From: Candidatus Peregrinibacteria bacterium CG_4_9_14_0_2_um_filter_41_14
Lineage (GTDB): Bacteria; Patescibacteriota; Gracilibacteria; UBA1369; UM-FILTER-41-14
Assembly (NCBI GenBank): GCA_002788755.1
Contig: PFRW01000064.1
Location: 1-30,786 of the forward strand
Reading direction: 5' to 3'
DNA: 30,786 nt
In this document: piece after piece, positions 1 through 7,618 of the stretch
Position numbering within the stretch: position 1 is the stretch's first letter
Layout: each line of letters starts with the position of its first letter
The notes under the pieces: generated by a model
What the model was told of the DNA's origin: nothing
The model's input: the letters and a program-made list of their open reading frames with translations, nothing else
Databases searched by the model: none
Translations under genes and position numbers: made by a program

Positions 1-423
1 TTCATCCGGTGATGGATTTGACCCCGGCAATATTTCGACTAATGCCCATCCTGTAAATGCAAAATGGATCGGTCCGGAAGCCCCTTTTGCCAAAGGAATT
101 TTGACCTTCATCTGCTTCGCAAAATTCTTCGCATCCGCCTTTCCCATAGCATGAGAAATGTCAAATAACAACTGCCTTGCCACATCTATCGCTTTTTCTT
201 CTGACTTCCCACTATACAAATTTTTAACAACTTCAAAAAAACCGGAAGACATGGAAGCCGCACGCATTAAAATATATCGCTCTCCCTTCACTTCAATTAC
301 TCCTTGCTCAGGATACTCCATTTTTTGACCGAAAAAATCTGAAACAAATTTTTCTGAATCTTTAAAGAAAGGCGCCATTTCAGGCGGCACTACTATTACT
401 TCTTGTTTTTTTGATGACTTCAT
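1..423 (-). CDS. XylR_N/4-vinyl-reductase-type sensor protein, N-terminal part (runs off window)
   Basis: This is the first 141 codons of a minus-strand gene that continues beyond base 1, starting at the ATG at 423-421. After a short lysine-rich start, residues about 45-141 read like the XylR N-terminal/4-vinyl reductase sensor domain: ERYILMRAAS, then LLFDISHAMGKADAKNF, then GPIHFAFTGWA and ILPGSNPSPDE, which in the family precedes a YDHPYSFE segment now outside the window. These domains bind small aromatic or hydrophobic ligands and usually sit ahead of a PAS/histidine kinase or sigma-54 activator module, which cannot be seen here. The domain call rests on recognised motif order. The output domain, and so the real role, is unknown. 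The tRNA-Met gene lies just upstream on the same strand. Confidence 0.75.
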   Translation of the reverse strand, partial: MKSSKKQEVIVVPPEMAPFFKDSEKFVSDFFGQKMEYPEQGVIEVKGERYILMRAASMSSGFFEVVKNLYSGKSEEKAIDVARQLLFDISHAMGKADAKNFAKQMKVKIPLAKGASGPIHFAFTGWALVEILPGSNPSPDE

Positions 424-444
424 ATTTATTTTTAATTTTTTTGA

Positions 445-521
445 TGGTAGCAGGAGCGGGATTTGAACCCGCGACCCCAGGCTTATGAGTCCTGTGCTCT
501 AACCAACTGAGCTACCCTGCC
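445..521 (-). tRNA. tRNA-Met (anticodon CAU)
   Basis: Read on the minus strand this folds as a full cloverleaf of 77 nt with an encoded CCA end. The acceptor stem is GGCAGGG with TCCTGCT (G-U at both ends), the D arm is TAGCTCAGTTGGTTAGAGC, the anticodon loop is CTCATAA (CAU) and the T arm is GCGGGTTCAAATCCCGC. The anticodon stem has an A-G mismatch next to the loop. The initial G1-U72 pair and overall resemblance to elongator tRNA-Met argue for elongator rather than initiator. A tRNA-Ile2 read through lysidine cannot be fully excluded. Confidence 0.93.
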
Positions 522-538
522 ATATGCTTACCCTGCCA
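511..538. repeat. short direct repeat of the tRNA-Met 5' end
   Basis: The 10-base string TACCCTGCCA, which covers the start of the tRNA-Met gene on the minus strand, occurs at 513-522 and again at 529-538, a 16-base shift. The match extends imperfectly to GCTACCCTGCCA and GCTTACCCTGCCA. It may be a small slippage duplication or the trace of an event at the tRNA end. No integrase lies in the window. Confidence 0.5.
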
Positions 539-555
539 AGTGAGCGAACGCACCG

Positions 556-583
556 ATTTTAGCACAAAGCAGAGCGGTGTAAA
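556..583 (-). promoter_or_regulatory. promoter of tRNA-Met
   Basis: On the minus strand there is a -35 TTTACA (583-578), 16 bases, then an extended -10 TGC-TAAAAT (hexamer 561-556). Transcription would start about 28 bases before the tRNA. Sigma-70-like match by eye. Confidence 0.55.
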
Positions 584-601
584 GCTAAACCTCTAACTAA
601 A

Positions 602-630
602 TTCCCAGCATGCTGGAAATTTGATATACT
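602..630 (+). promoter_or_regulatory. promoter of sodA
   Basis: A good -10 TATACT lies at 625-630, about 30 bases before the sodA ATG. The -35 candidate TTCCCA (602-607) at 17-base spacing is weak. The spacer contains a 12-base palindrome (605-616), which may be an operator. Confidence 0.45.
605..616. promoter_or_regulatory. 12-base palindrome in the sodA promoter spacer
   Basis: CCAGCATGCTGG is a perfect 12-base palindrome placed between the presumed -35 and -10 of sodA, where a bound repressor would block polymerase. It has no T-run, so it is not a terminator. An operator role is inference only. Confidence 0.35.
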
Positions 631-660
631 GAACATATTAACAAACTAATCCCTTAAAGT

Positions 661-1263
661 ATGTTTCTATTACCACAACTTGCCTACAACTACGATGCCC
701 TAGAGCCACATATCGATAAAGACACAATGAAAATCCACCATGCCAAGCATCACCAAGGTTACGTTAACAACCTTAATGCCGCTCTCGAAAACCATCCAGA
801 CTTAGGCAACAAAGAGATAGAATACATTTTAATGAACCTCGATAGTGTGCCGGAAGCAATTCGCACAACTGTTAGAAACAATGGTGGCGGTCACTACAAT
901 CACTCACTATTTTGGACAATTATGTCAGCAAACGGTGGGGGAGAGCCAACTGGTCCATTAGCCGAAGCCATTACGCAAAAATGGAGCAGCTTCAGCAATT
1001 TTAAAGAAGAATTTAATAATGCCGCTAAAACTCGCTTTGGCAGCGGCTGGGCCTGGCTTTGCAAAGATGGCAACGGCAATCTCCAAATCACCTCCACCGC
1101 TAACCAAGACTCACCGTTATCCGAGGGGTTGGTACCAATTATGGGTTTAGATGTGTGGGAACACGCCTACTACCTTAAACACCAAAATAAACGCCCAGAA
1201 TACATCGAAAGCTGGTGGAACGTTGTAGACTGGAACCAAGTAGCTCAAAACTTTGCTACCTAA
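661..1263 (+). CDS. sodA: superoxide dismutase, Mn-type (Fe/Mn family)
   Basis: Dismutates superoxide to oxygen and hydrogen peroxide, probably in the cytoplasm since no signal peptide is visible. At 200 residues it is of usual family length. It begins with the typical LPQLAYNYDALEPHID segment. Metal ligands can be placed at His26 (KIHHAKHH), His81 (HYNHSLFW), Asp164 and His168 (DVWEHAYY). The GGGHYNHS glycine run and the Gln at about 149 in the NQD segment before the third ligand are the pattern of Mn-type or cambialistic enzymes rather than Fe-type, where the glutamine sits in the second helix. It is a single gene with its own promoter. The 3' end overlaps the convergent ruvX by 8 bases. 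No Shine-Dalgarno is seen before the ATG. Enzyme identity is firm; the metal is inferred. Confidence 0.97.
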   Translation: MFLLPQLAYNYDALEPHIDKDTMKIHHAKHHQGYVNNLNAALENHPDLGNKEIEYILMNLDSVPEAIRTTVRNNGGGHYNHSLFWTIMSANGGGEPTGPLAEAITQKWSSFSNFKEEFNNAAKTRFGSGWAWLCKDGNGNLQITSTANQDSPLSEGLVPIMGLDVWEHAYYLKHQNKRPEYIESWWNVVDWNQVAQNFAT

Positions 1264-1681
1264 CCTGATTCGCTAAATATTCTTCCAATAAAATCATCGC
1301 CGAAAGCTGATCCTTATCAGTGTTTACCTGCTTTGGATCGGCGCCGGCAATTCTTTCTCGTGCTTCAAAAGTGGTAAACTTCTCATCCATCATCATCACC
1401 TCAACATCAACAACCTTTGCCAACTCATCGGCAAAAGTCCTTGTTAAACGAGTTTGATAAGACTCCGTATGGTCTGCGTGCAAAGGCAAACCAACAATAA
1501 TCATCACGATTTCTTCAGTTGCAACTAAATCCTTAATTCGCACAAACAAGCTTTCGTCATTTGACAAAGTTTGTCTAGGAAAAGCAATAATCTGATCAGC
1601 ATCGCTAAGTGCTAAACCAACTCGTTTTTCACCGTAATCAATTGCTAAAATTCGGCCTTTATTCTGCATCAGCGGCTTCAA
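1256..1681 (-). CDS. ruvX: RuvX/YqgF-family Holliday junction resolvase-like protein
   Basis: A small RNase H-fold protein of the YqgF family, implicated in pre-16S rRNA end processing and possibly Holliday-junction resolution. The N-terminus ILAIDYGEKRVGLALSD carries the first catalytic Asp. VGLPLHADHT corresponds to the usual VGLP-G motif with substituted glycine. MMDEKFTT and the later DQLSAMILLEEYL carry the other acidic residues. The 141-residue length is normal. The ATG at 1681 overlaps rplI by 23 bases; the in-frame ATG at 1669 is an equally possible start and gives an 11-base overlap. It is last in the long minus-strand gene train, and its end overlaps convergent sodA. Confidence 0.93.
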   Translation of the reverse strand: MKPLMQNKGRILAIDYGEKRVGLALSDADQIIAFPRQTLSNDESLFVRIKDLVATEEIVMIIVGLPLHADHTESYQTRLTRTFADELAKVVDVEVMMMDEKFTTFEARERIAGADPKQVNTDKDQLSAMILLEEYLANQVR

Positions 1682-2114
1682 CTACTAAAGTCATGTCTGC
1701 TTTATGGTCTGAAGTTAGACGAACACTAAATTGATATTCACCAACTTTTTTTACAGGAGAAGCAAATTTAACATCAGTTGCGGAAATAGCGCAGTCAAAT
1801 TGAGCACATACCATTTTAGCAACTTCCATTTCATGAACTTGTGAGTATAAAGAACCTGATTCTGAAGCTTTTTCTTTAAGTTTAATTGTTTGGCCATTTA
1901 ATTTGCCAGCCATTTTTTCAGCCTGTGACATCATTTCCTGTCTTTGTTGGATACGAACTTCTTCTTGTTTATCATGCCTTTCTACATCAATAGCAGTAGC
2001 CAAACGAGCAAGCGCTTTAGGCATTAAATAGTTACGATAATAACCGGCTTTAACATTTACAACATGGCCTTTTTGTCCTAGTTGTGGATAATCTTGTGTC
2101 AATAATACTTGCAT
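1659..2114 (-). CDS. rplI: 50S ribosomal protein L9
   Basis: Large-subunit ribosomal protein that binds 23S rRNA near the L1 stalk. The N-terminal domain is clear: MQVLLTQDYPQLGQKG, then VVNVKAGYYRNYLMPKALA, followed by a long charged linker helix and a C-terminal domain that is diverged but present. The total of 151 residues is full length. It matters for taxonomy because several CPR lineages are known to lack L9. It sits 31 bases after the peptide-binding protein gene and overlaps ruvX. The N-terminal motif makes the call firm. Confidence 0.96.
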   Translation of the reverse strand: MQVLLTQDYPQLGQKGHVVNVKAGYYRNYLMPKALARLATAIDVERHDKQEEVRIQQRQEMMSQAEKMAGKLNGQTIKLKEKASESGSLYSQVHEMEVAKMVCAQFDCAISATDVKFASPVKKVGEYQFSVRLTSDHKADMTLVVEAADAE

Positions 2115-2145
2115 GTAGAGAAAAGTTAGTAGTTAAGAAGGGGAC

Positions 2146-3789
2146 TTATTTTAAACCCCATGTCTCGACTGCGTAAAACCTATCGGCAATCGTGGCATAA
2201 TCGTCTAAGATAGTACGGTTTTTTACGCTATTGTCAAACGCAAATAAATATTTCTGCGTATACAGAAAGATTGCCGGCGCATCAGCCTTTAAAATTACAT
2301 TTAATTTTTCCAATAAGCTCCTCCGCTCATCTTGATCCCGCGTATTACGCAATTGCTCTAAAACATCATCAGCAGACACACTTTGAAAGTTTGATAAATT
2401 AAAAGTATTAGGCCCAATCTGACTAGAATGCCAAAAAGCAAACGCATCCAAATTATAACCAAAATCCTGACCATACAGCACAATATCGTAAGCTTTATTA
2501 GCCACTTTAGCCGCAAATTCATTTGCATCTGCTTCTACCAATTCAATATCAATTCCCAATTGTTTACCAGCATCCACGATATGATCAACCACAACTTTAT
2601 TTTCATATTCTTTAGCTGGATTATTATCAAATTTACGCACCAGTAAGATATATTTCAACTGTTCACCACGTTCATTCTCTCTAATTTTTGTTGCATTGTT
2701 AATACTCCAACCCAATTCGTCTAATTGATCATTTAATAACCCCAAATCGCGAGCCGGAATTTTATTAATCTCCTCCAAAAAGAAATACGGGCCACCAATC
2801 GCTTGTTTGTCAGTCAAAGTCGCCTCCAAATAATTCTTATCAAAAGCATTCTTTAAAATCTTGCGCATTCGCTCAGTACTCAAAGATGGATTTTCTTGAT
2901 TCAAAAATAAAGCGGTATACTGCGGCAACTGGTAATCCTTAACCTCAAAATCCGTATCAAATTTTTTCGCATTTTCCGAACCCAATTGCGGAATTGAATT
3001 AAGCATTGCTTGATCTGCTAACAAATCTGCATCCGATGGAAACACTTTTAACAAAATCTCCTTAAGCCCCGGTTTGCCAAAATGGTAATTTTTATAGGCT
3101 TTTAAAAGAATTTCATTAGTACCATTTTCTGTTTGTTTCAAAGACTCAAATTGATAAGGGCCACTACCAATTAACATTTTATCATTAATTTCCGATCCAA
3201 TTAATTCCACCGGTATATCTTTATAAACATGCTTAGGCAGTATTCCTGTAATTGTATTACTCAAAAAGAACGCATTTGGCTGGCTCAAAGTAAATGTCAC
3301 CGTATAATCATCTATTTTATTAATTTCAACATCTGCAAACACCCCCTGCAACAAAGTGTTAGCAAAGTTGGGATCCTTAATTACATCATTAAAAGTAAAA
3401 ACAACATCGTCTGTTGTTATTGATTGGCCATCATGCCACTTTAAGCCCTTTTTCAATTTAAACGTGTACTCGGTAACATCCTCACTAATAGCAAAAGTTG
3501 CCAAATCTGGTTCAAAAATCTTTTTAACGGGATTATAGTGAGTTAAACCAGAATACACCAAACGACTAAAATCACGATTAATTTGACTAAAATCAACAAA
3601 AAGGGGATTTAAAACAGCGACCTCACCTACAAGTCCCTCCGTATAAATACCATTATCTTTAGAATCGGGGATGAAGCCCAACAAACTTGAGATAACCCAC
3701 TGCACCCCCACAATAACTATGAAGGCTACTAAAACAACTGAGACTAGCCGCTCAATTGAACGATAAGATTGCCAAATTTTTTGAACCAT
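2146..3789 (-). CDS. membrane-anchored peptide/nickel ABC-type substrate-binding protein (SBP family 5)
   Basis: A 547-residue extracytoplasmic solute-binding protein of family 5 (OppA/DppA type). Residues about 14-39 form one hydrophobic segment with no lipobox cysteine, so it is probably held by an uncleaved N-terminal anchor. Family signatures follow: NPLFVDFSQINRDFSRLVYSG, the KKGLKWHDGQSITTDDVVFTF strand-helix, and SGPYQFESL near residue 210. No ABC permease or ATPase genes lie in the window, so the transport partner is elsewhere or absent, and peptide is only the family-typical ligand. The gene starts 3 bases after the secG stop, and rplI follows. The family call is firm; substrate unknown. 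Confidence 0.9.
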   Translation of the reverse strand: MVQKIWQSYRSIERLVSVVLVAFIVIVGVQWVISSLLGFIPDSKDNGIYTEGLVGEVAVLNPLFVDFSQINRDFSRLVYSGLTHYNPVKKIFEPDLATFAISEDVTEYTFKLKKGLKWHDGQSITTDDVVFTFNDVIKDPNFANTLLQGVFADVEINKIDDYTVTFTLSQPNAFFLSNTITGILPKHVYKDIPVELIGSEINDKMLIGSGPYQFESLKQTENGTNEILLKAYKNYHFGKPGLKEILLKVFPSDADLLADQAMLNSIPQLGSENAKKFDTDFEVKDYQLPQYTALFLNQENPSLSTERMRKILKNAFDKNYLEATLTDKQAIGGPYFFLEEINKIPARDLGLLNDQLDELGWSINNATKIRENERGEQLKYILLVRKFDNNPAKEYENKVVVDHIVDAGKQLGIDIELVEADANEFAAKVANKAYDIVLYGQDFGYNLDAFAFWHSSQIGPNTFNLSNFQSVSADDVLEQLRNTRDQDERRSLLEKLNVILKADAPAIFLYTQKYLFAFDNSVKNRTILDDYATIADRFYAVETWGLK

Positions 3790-3792
3790 GTG

Positions 3793-4050
3793 CTATACAA
3801 AAAGGAAACCTAACGAACTTAGCACAAACAAACCGGTTAAAATTTGTGTTGCACGGTATAAAACCTTTTCTGCACCGCGTTTTTCAACATAAAAACCACC
3901 AGTTCCACCAAAGGTAGCAGATAAACCACTACTTCTATTTTGAGCCAAAATCGCTAAAAGTAATGAAATAGATACTACGATATGAAAGACCAATAATACT
4001 GTCCCGAGCATATTCAAATTATTTAAGAGTACAATCATTTTACTTGGCAA
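3793..4050 (-). CDS. secG: preprotein translocase subunit SecG
   Basis: A small accessory subunit of the SecYEG translocon in the inner membrane. The 85 residues hold two hydrophobic helices (about 16-36 and 66-84) joined by a loop with the SecG hallmark AQNRSSGLSATFGGTGGFY. Length is typical. It lies 5 bases after cysS and 3 bases before the substrate-binding protein on the same strand. The first 10 residues may be excess, since in-frame Met14 would also give a good SecG start. Confidence 0.93.
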   Translation of the reverse strand: MPSKMIVLLNNLNMLGTVLLVFHIVVSISLLLAILAQNRSSGLSATFGGTGGFYVEKRGAEKVLYRATQILTGLFVLSSLGFLFV

Positions 4051-4055
4051 ACCAA

Positions 4056-5444
4056 TTAATGCAACTTTTTCTTTATAACCGGGCCAGCAGGCCCATCCTC
4101 AACAATAAATCCCAACTCCAACAACTCATCTCGCAACTCATCCGACCTTGCAAAATCTTTTTCAGCACGCGCTTTTTCACGCTCTGTTACTAACTCAGTC
4201 ACTTTTACCGGGATTTGTTCTGCTTCCATAAAAATACAACCAAAGATTTGATCAACCTCTCTAATAGCCGCCACAACCGCCTTTGCCCCGGCCTCAGACA
4301 ACTCATTCGCATCCATTAAAACATTTACTTCTTTAATTAAATCAAACAAGGCGGCCAAGGCACGAGATACTTCCAAATCATCATCTAGGGCAGCCTCAAA
4401 TTTTAGTTTTAAATCTTTTAGCACAACATCGCAGAGGTCACCTTTGGTGACTGTTACCCCTTCTAATCTGGCCACAAAATCACGAATTCTTTGCAAACTT
4501 TGCGCTGCTTGATGCAAAACATCCGCATTAAAATCGATCGGTCCACGATAATGTACGCTCATTAAAGCATAACGCACTACAAGGGGATTATGTTCCTTAA
4601 AAATATCGTCCAAAGTAAAAAAGTTATTCAAAGATTTCGACATTTTCTCTCCATCAATCTGCACATAACCATTATGTAGCCAATACTTTACATACTGTTT
4701 ATGAAAACATGCTTCGCTTTGCGCAATTTCACATTCATGATGAGGAAACACTAAATCGGCGCCACCACCATGGATATCCAACGTTTCTCCTAAAAGTTTC
4801 CAAATCATCGCACTACACTCTATATGCCAACCTGGTCGACCTTCCGCCAAAACACCTTCGGGATCGATCCAGCTAGGCTCGCCTTCTTTTTTATGTTTCC
4901 ACATCACAAAGTCTTGAGGATTGCGCTTATCGACAACCACATCTACACGAGCACCGGCCTGCAATTCATCTAAAATCTGCTTAGACAACTGTCCGTATTC
5001 GTCAAACTTTGTGACATCAAAATAAACACCATCCTCAAGCTGATAAGCATAATCATCGGCCAACAGTTTTTTTACCATCACTATCATCTCGGGAATAAAG
5101 TTGGTTGCCAGCGGTCTAATTGTTGGTGGCATAATATTCAACTTTGCAAAATCTTCCTCATATGTGGCAATAATGCGCGCTGCCAATTCCGGCACAGTTG
5201 TATTTTCCTCAGCAGCTCGATTAATCATTTTATCATCAATATCTGTGTAATTTGAAACAAACTCCACCTCGTACCCCTTATACATTAAATATCGACGCAC
5301 AAAATCAAACGCAATCATACTGCGTCCATGGCCCAAATGCCCTTTGTCATAAACGGTTGGTCCGCAAACGTACATTTTAACCAGCTTGCCATTTAAAGGT
5401 ACAAACTCTTCTTTTTGTCGTGTTAACGTATTGTAAAGTTGCAT
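4056..5444 (-). CDS. cysS: cysteinyl-tRNA synthetase
   Basis: Charges tRNA-Cys with cysteine using ATP. At 462 residues it is full length. Zinc-site residues are visible at Cys27 (MYVCGPTVYD), Cys210 (GWHIECSAM), His235 and Glu239 (FPHHECEIAQS). The class I HIGH signature reads HLGHG (36-40) and KMSKS is intact at 267-271. The C-terminal anticodon-binding part with EREKARAEKDFARSDELR is present. The gene sits between yggT (2-base gap) and secG (5-base gap). A tRNA-Cys gene is also in the window, at 25301. Confidence 0.98.
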   Translation of the reverse strand: MQLYNTLTRQKEEFVPLNGKLVKMYVCGPTVYDKGHLGHGRSMIAFDFVRRYLMYKGYEVEFVSNYTDIDDKMINRAAEENTTVPELAARIIATYEEDFAKLNIMPPTIRPLATNFIPEMIVMVKKLLADDYAYQLEDGVYFDVTKFDEYGQLSKQILDELQAGARVDVVVDKRNPQDFVMWKHKKEGEPSWIDPEGVLAEGRPGWHIECSAMIWKLLGETLDIHGGGADLVFPHHECEIAQSEACFHKQYVKYWLHNGYVQIDGEKMSKSLNNFFTLDDIFKEHNPLVVRYALMSVHYRGPIDFNADVLHQAAQSLQRIRDFVARLEGVTVTKGDLCDVVLKDLKLKFEAALDDDLEVSRALAALFDLIKEVNVLMDANELSEAGAKAVVAAIREVDQIFGCIFMEAEQIPVKVTELVTEREKARAEKDFARSDELRDELLELGFIVEDGPAGPVIKKKLH

Positions 5445-5446
5445 AT

Positions 5447-5707
5447 TTACAGTAAAGAAAATAAAAACTGTCGTAAAAATTGAGATCCGTAATCAATCAC
5501 CAAAATAGCAACAATCGGTGAAATATCGATCATGCCAATAAGTGGTATAAAACGTCTAAAAAAAGCTAAAACAGGATCGGCAATTCGGGCAATTAGCAAA
5601 GTAAAAGCATTCCGCGGATTACCAAACCAAGAAAGTAAAACTCTAATAATAATGGCCCATACCAACAATTTAAAGAACCAATATATAAATGTAGTTAATA
5701 GTGCCAT
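5447..5707 (-). CDS. YggT family membrane protein, single-repeat form
   Basis: An 86-residue inner-membrane protein with two hydrophobic segments (about 3-24 and 60-84) and the family motif RVLLSWFGNPRN followed by DPVLAFFRRFIPLIGMIDISPIVAILV. Many bacteria have this single-repeat form; the E. coli protein has two repeats. YggT proteins are linked to cell division and osmotic tolerance, but the biochemistry is not settled. It starts 8 bases after the isopentenyl phosphate kinase stop and ends 2 bases before cysS, so it is probably cotranscribed with the mevalonate genes. Confidence 0.9.
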   Translation of the reverse strand: MALLTTFIYWFFKLLVWAIIIRVLLSWFGNPRNAFTLLIARIADPVLAFFRRFIPLIGMIDISPIVAILVIDYGSQFLRQFLFSLL

Positions 5708-5715
5708 AATTTAAA

Positions 5716-6312
5716 TTAAGTTCGGAACTTGATTATAGTAGGGGATTTAAGTTTACTCAATTGGATTAATTTACCACGCATCGCACCGGTTACATCAATC
5801 TTGTCTGATTCTACTTCCTCCAAGGTTGCAATAATTTGAGGCAAATCGCTTGTCCTAAGCTCTTTATAAAGTTTGCCACCCGCTATTACACCTTTAACAT
5901 CGCCATAAAAAATAATTGTTTGCGGTGTCGTTTTGTGCACCAAATTAACAATAATCTCATCACCGGAAATAATGCGCACCTGCTCACCCCTCTTTTCTAA
6001 ACCGGCAAAATGAATCTCCAAATCCGGCGGCAAACATGCTGTTATCAACTGCTTCAACTCACGCAAACTCGCTTCCAAAGGCGCTAAATCACGCTCCGAA
6101 ACCTTTGTAAAAGCATCAGTTTTTAAGCCAAGCACATCCGCCAAACCATGCCCAAAACTACCGGCCCCAAACACAAGTTGTACCTCAGCCTCCTTTCTTA
6201 ATTCTGTAACGATCGTCGCCAAGCGCACCAAATTATCTTGCCGAATAACCCCGGTTTTCGCCGTTTTATCCGAAAAAAAACTACCTCCAAACTTTACAAT
6301 TATGCTTGTCAT
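5716..6312 (-). CDS. isopentenyl phosphate kinase (alternative mevalonate pathway)
   Basis: Phosphorylates isopentenyl phosphate to IPP. It has the amino-acid-kinase fold: KFGGSFFSDK at 7-16 (phosphate-binding Lys7 and glycines), GAGSFGHG at 49-56 where the His after SFG is the diagnostic catalytic residue of this family, SGDEI at 116-120, FYGDVKGV at 135-142 and DVTGAMRGK at 173-181. At 198 residues it is shorter than the usual roughly 245-260. The His55 signature separates it from glutamate-5-kinase and UMP kinase. The ATG overlaps the stop of the DUF35 gene by 4 bases, so it belongs to the HMG-CoA gene set. With no phosphomevalonate kinase nearby, this points to the route through isopentenyl phosphate. 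Activity is inferred, not shown. Confidence 0.88.
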   Translation of the reverse strand: MTSIIVKFGGSFFSDKTAKTGVIRQDNLVRLATIVTELRKEAEVQLVFGAGSFGHGLADVLGLKTDAFTKVSERDLAPLEASLRELKQLITACLPPDLEIHFAGLEKRGEQVRIISGDEIIVNLVHKTTPQTIIFYGDVKGVIAGGKLYKELRTSDLPQIIATLEEVESDKIDVTGAMRGKLIQLSKLKSPTIIKFRT

Positions 6313-6569
6313 ATTTTTTCAACTTTTAAGCGATACTGCAGCGGATTTTCCGGCGCCACCTTTTCACCCTTACGCAAAACCAGTTTAACACAATCACCAA
6401 TTGCCAACACTGCCGTTTCTTTAACCGCCTGCAATAACACATTTTTATCATTCAATTTTACCAATGCCAACCAATTGTCATTTACAAACGTACAAGCCAA
6501 AACCTGCCCATTTTTACCCGCATCCTGTTTTAAATTATTTCGATACCTTTGCCATTTTGGGGCTTTCAT
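6309..6569 (-). CDS. DUF35-type OB-fold protein lacking the zinc ribbon (thiolase/HMG-CoA synthase linker)
   Basis: An 86-residue protein that resembles the OB-fold half of DUF35 proteins. In archaea these form a complex with acetoacetyl-CoA thiolase and HMG-CoA synthase and pass the intermediate between them. The N-terminal KWQRYRNNL recalls the helix that normally precedes the zinc ribbon. After it comes the strand pattern GQVLACTFVNDNWLALVKLN, then IGDCVKLVLRKGEK and a final QYRLKVEKI. The two cysteines (26 and 60) are not in CxxC pairs, so the zinc ribbon is gone and the chain is about 40 residues shorter than usual. Identity leans heavily on context: it overlaps thiolase upstream and the isopentenyl kinase downstream by 4 bases each. 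Confidence 0.72.
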   Translation of the reverse strand: MKAPKWQRYRNNLKQDAGKNGQVLACTFVNDNWLALVKLNDKNVLLQAVKETAVLAIGDCVKLVLRKGEKVAPENPLQYRLKVEKI

Positions 6570-7618
6570 CTTTTTTTAATTAAATTTAACGCCACCTGCG
6601 CACCCACACCACCAACATTATGCGCAAGCCCAAGCTGATATTGATGTGTCCGCATTTCTTCAGCCAAAGTTACCATCTGCTTAACACCCGTTGCCCCAAT
6701 TGCATGTCCACCGGCCTTTAATCCACCACGCACATTGACCTTAACATGTTCCGGCTCTTGCCAACCTTGCCCTTTTCGCATAATTCCCAAATCTTCCAAC
6801 GCAATTATTTCGGCGATCACAAAACAGTCGTGCACCTCCACAATCTCCAATTCAGATAAATCCAATTTAGCTACAGCCTCTTGCACAACCGCAAAACTTG
6901 TTAAATCAGACCGATCCGCCAACGCAAACTCCCGCGACGCCAACGTTACCGAAGCCGCCAGTTCCAAATCCGTCTGCTCTGTACTTAAAACGATTGCCGC
7001 CGCACCATCGCTAATAGGGGAGCAATGATACAACTTAAGTGGAGAGGTCACCATAGCACTAGCCCGCACATCATCTTCCGTAATTTTTTTATGAAACTGC
7101 GCTTTATCATCCGCAAACGCTTTTTGATGAGAGCGCACCGAAACAGCATCCAATACCGCAGGCGCCAAATTGTATTTATTTAAATAAGCCTGTGCCACCA
7201 ACGCATGCAAGGCGGGAAAAGTCACACCATTGTTAAACTCAGTTGTGTTATCCGCTGCCATTGCCAACGCTCGGGCCACCTCTTCGTTGCTAAAATCCGT
7301 CATTTTTTCGACACCGATCACCAAAACATTACTGTAAAAACCGGCCTTTAAAGCCTGCCAAGCCTGATTAACGGCCACTCCCCCAGACGCGCAAGCGGCC
7401 TCTACGCGAACAACCGGCAAATTCCGCCCGATAATTGTTGCCACTTTTGCTCCCAAATTTAACTGCTCATTTAAAACACCACCCAGCATATTGCCTACAT
7501 AAACCGCATCTACTTGGGATGTATCAATATTGGCAATCACTTCCTTAAGCAGATCGCTTAAACCGCAATCCCACAGTTCACCCGTTTTGGTTGCATACGT
7601 GTCTTTTATATAAATCAT
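6566..7618 (-). CDS. acetyl-CoA C-acetyltransferase, archaeal/SCP2-type thiolase
   Basis: Condenses two acetyl-CoA to acetoacetyl-CoA, the first step of the mevalonate route. The 350-residue chain is shortened, mainly at the N-terminus. The nucleophile is Cys76 in EAACASGG. HDCF (263-266) replaces the NEAF loop of classic thiolases, as in SCP2-type enzymes. GGLKAGGHAIGATG at 298-311 holds the catalytic His305, and LAHNVGGVG stands where PhaA/AtoB-type thiolases have their second cysteine, a feature shared with archaeal homologues. It overlaps HMG-CoA synthase upstream and the DUF35 gene downstream by 4 bases each, reproducing the archaeal synthase-thiolase-DUF35 set. A degradative thiolase role is less likely in this context. 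Confidence 0.9.
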   Translation of the reverse strand: MIYIKDTYATKTGELWDCGLSDLLKEVIANIDTSQVDAVYVGNMLGGVLNEQLNLGAKVATIIGRNLPVVRVEAACASGGVAVNQAWQALKAGFYSNVLVIGVEKMTDFSNEEVARALAMAADNTTEFNNGVTFPALHALVAQAYLNKYNLAPAVLDAVSVRSHQKAFADDKAQFHKKITEDDVRASAMVTSPLKLYHCSPISDGAAAIVLSTEQTDLELAASVTLASREFALADRSDLTSFAVVQEAVAKLDLSELEIVEVHDCFVIAEIIALEDLGIMRKGQGWQEPEHVKVNVRGGLKAGGHAIGATGVKQMVTLAEEMRTHQYQLGLAHNVGGVGAQVALNLIKKR

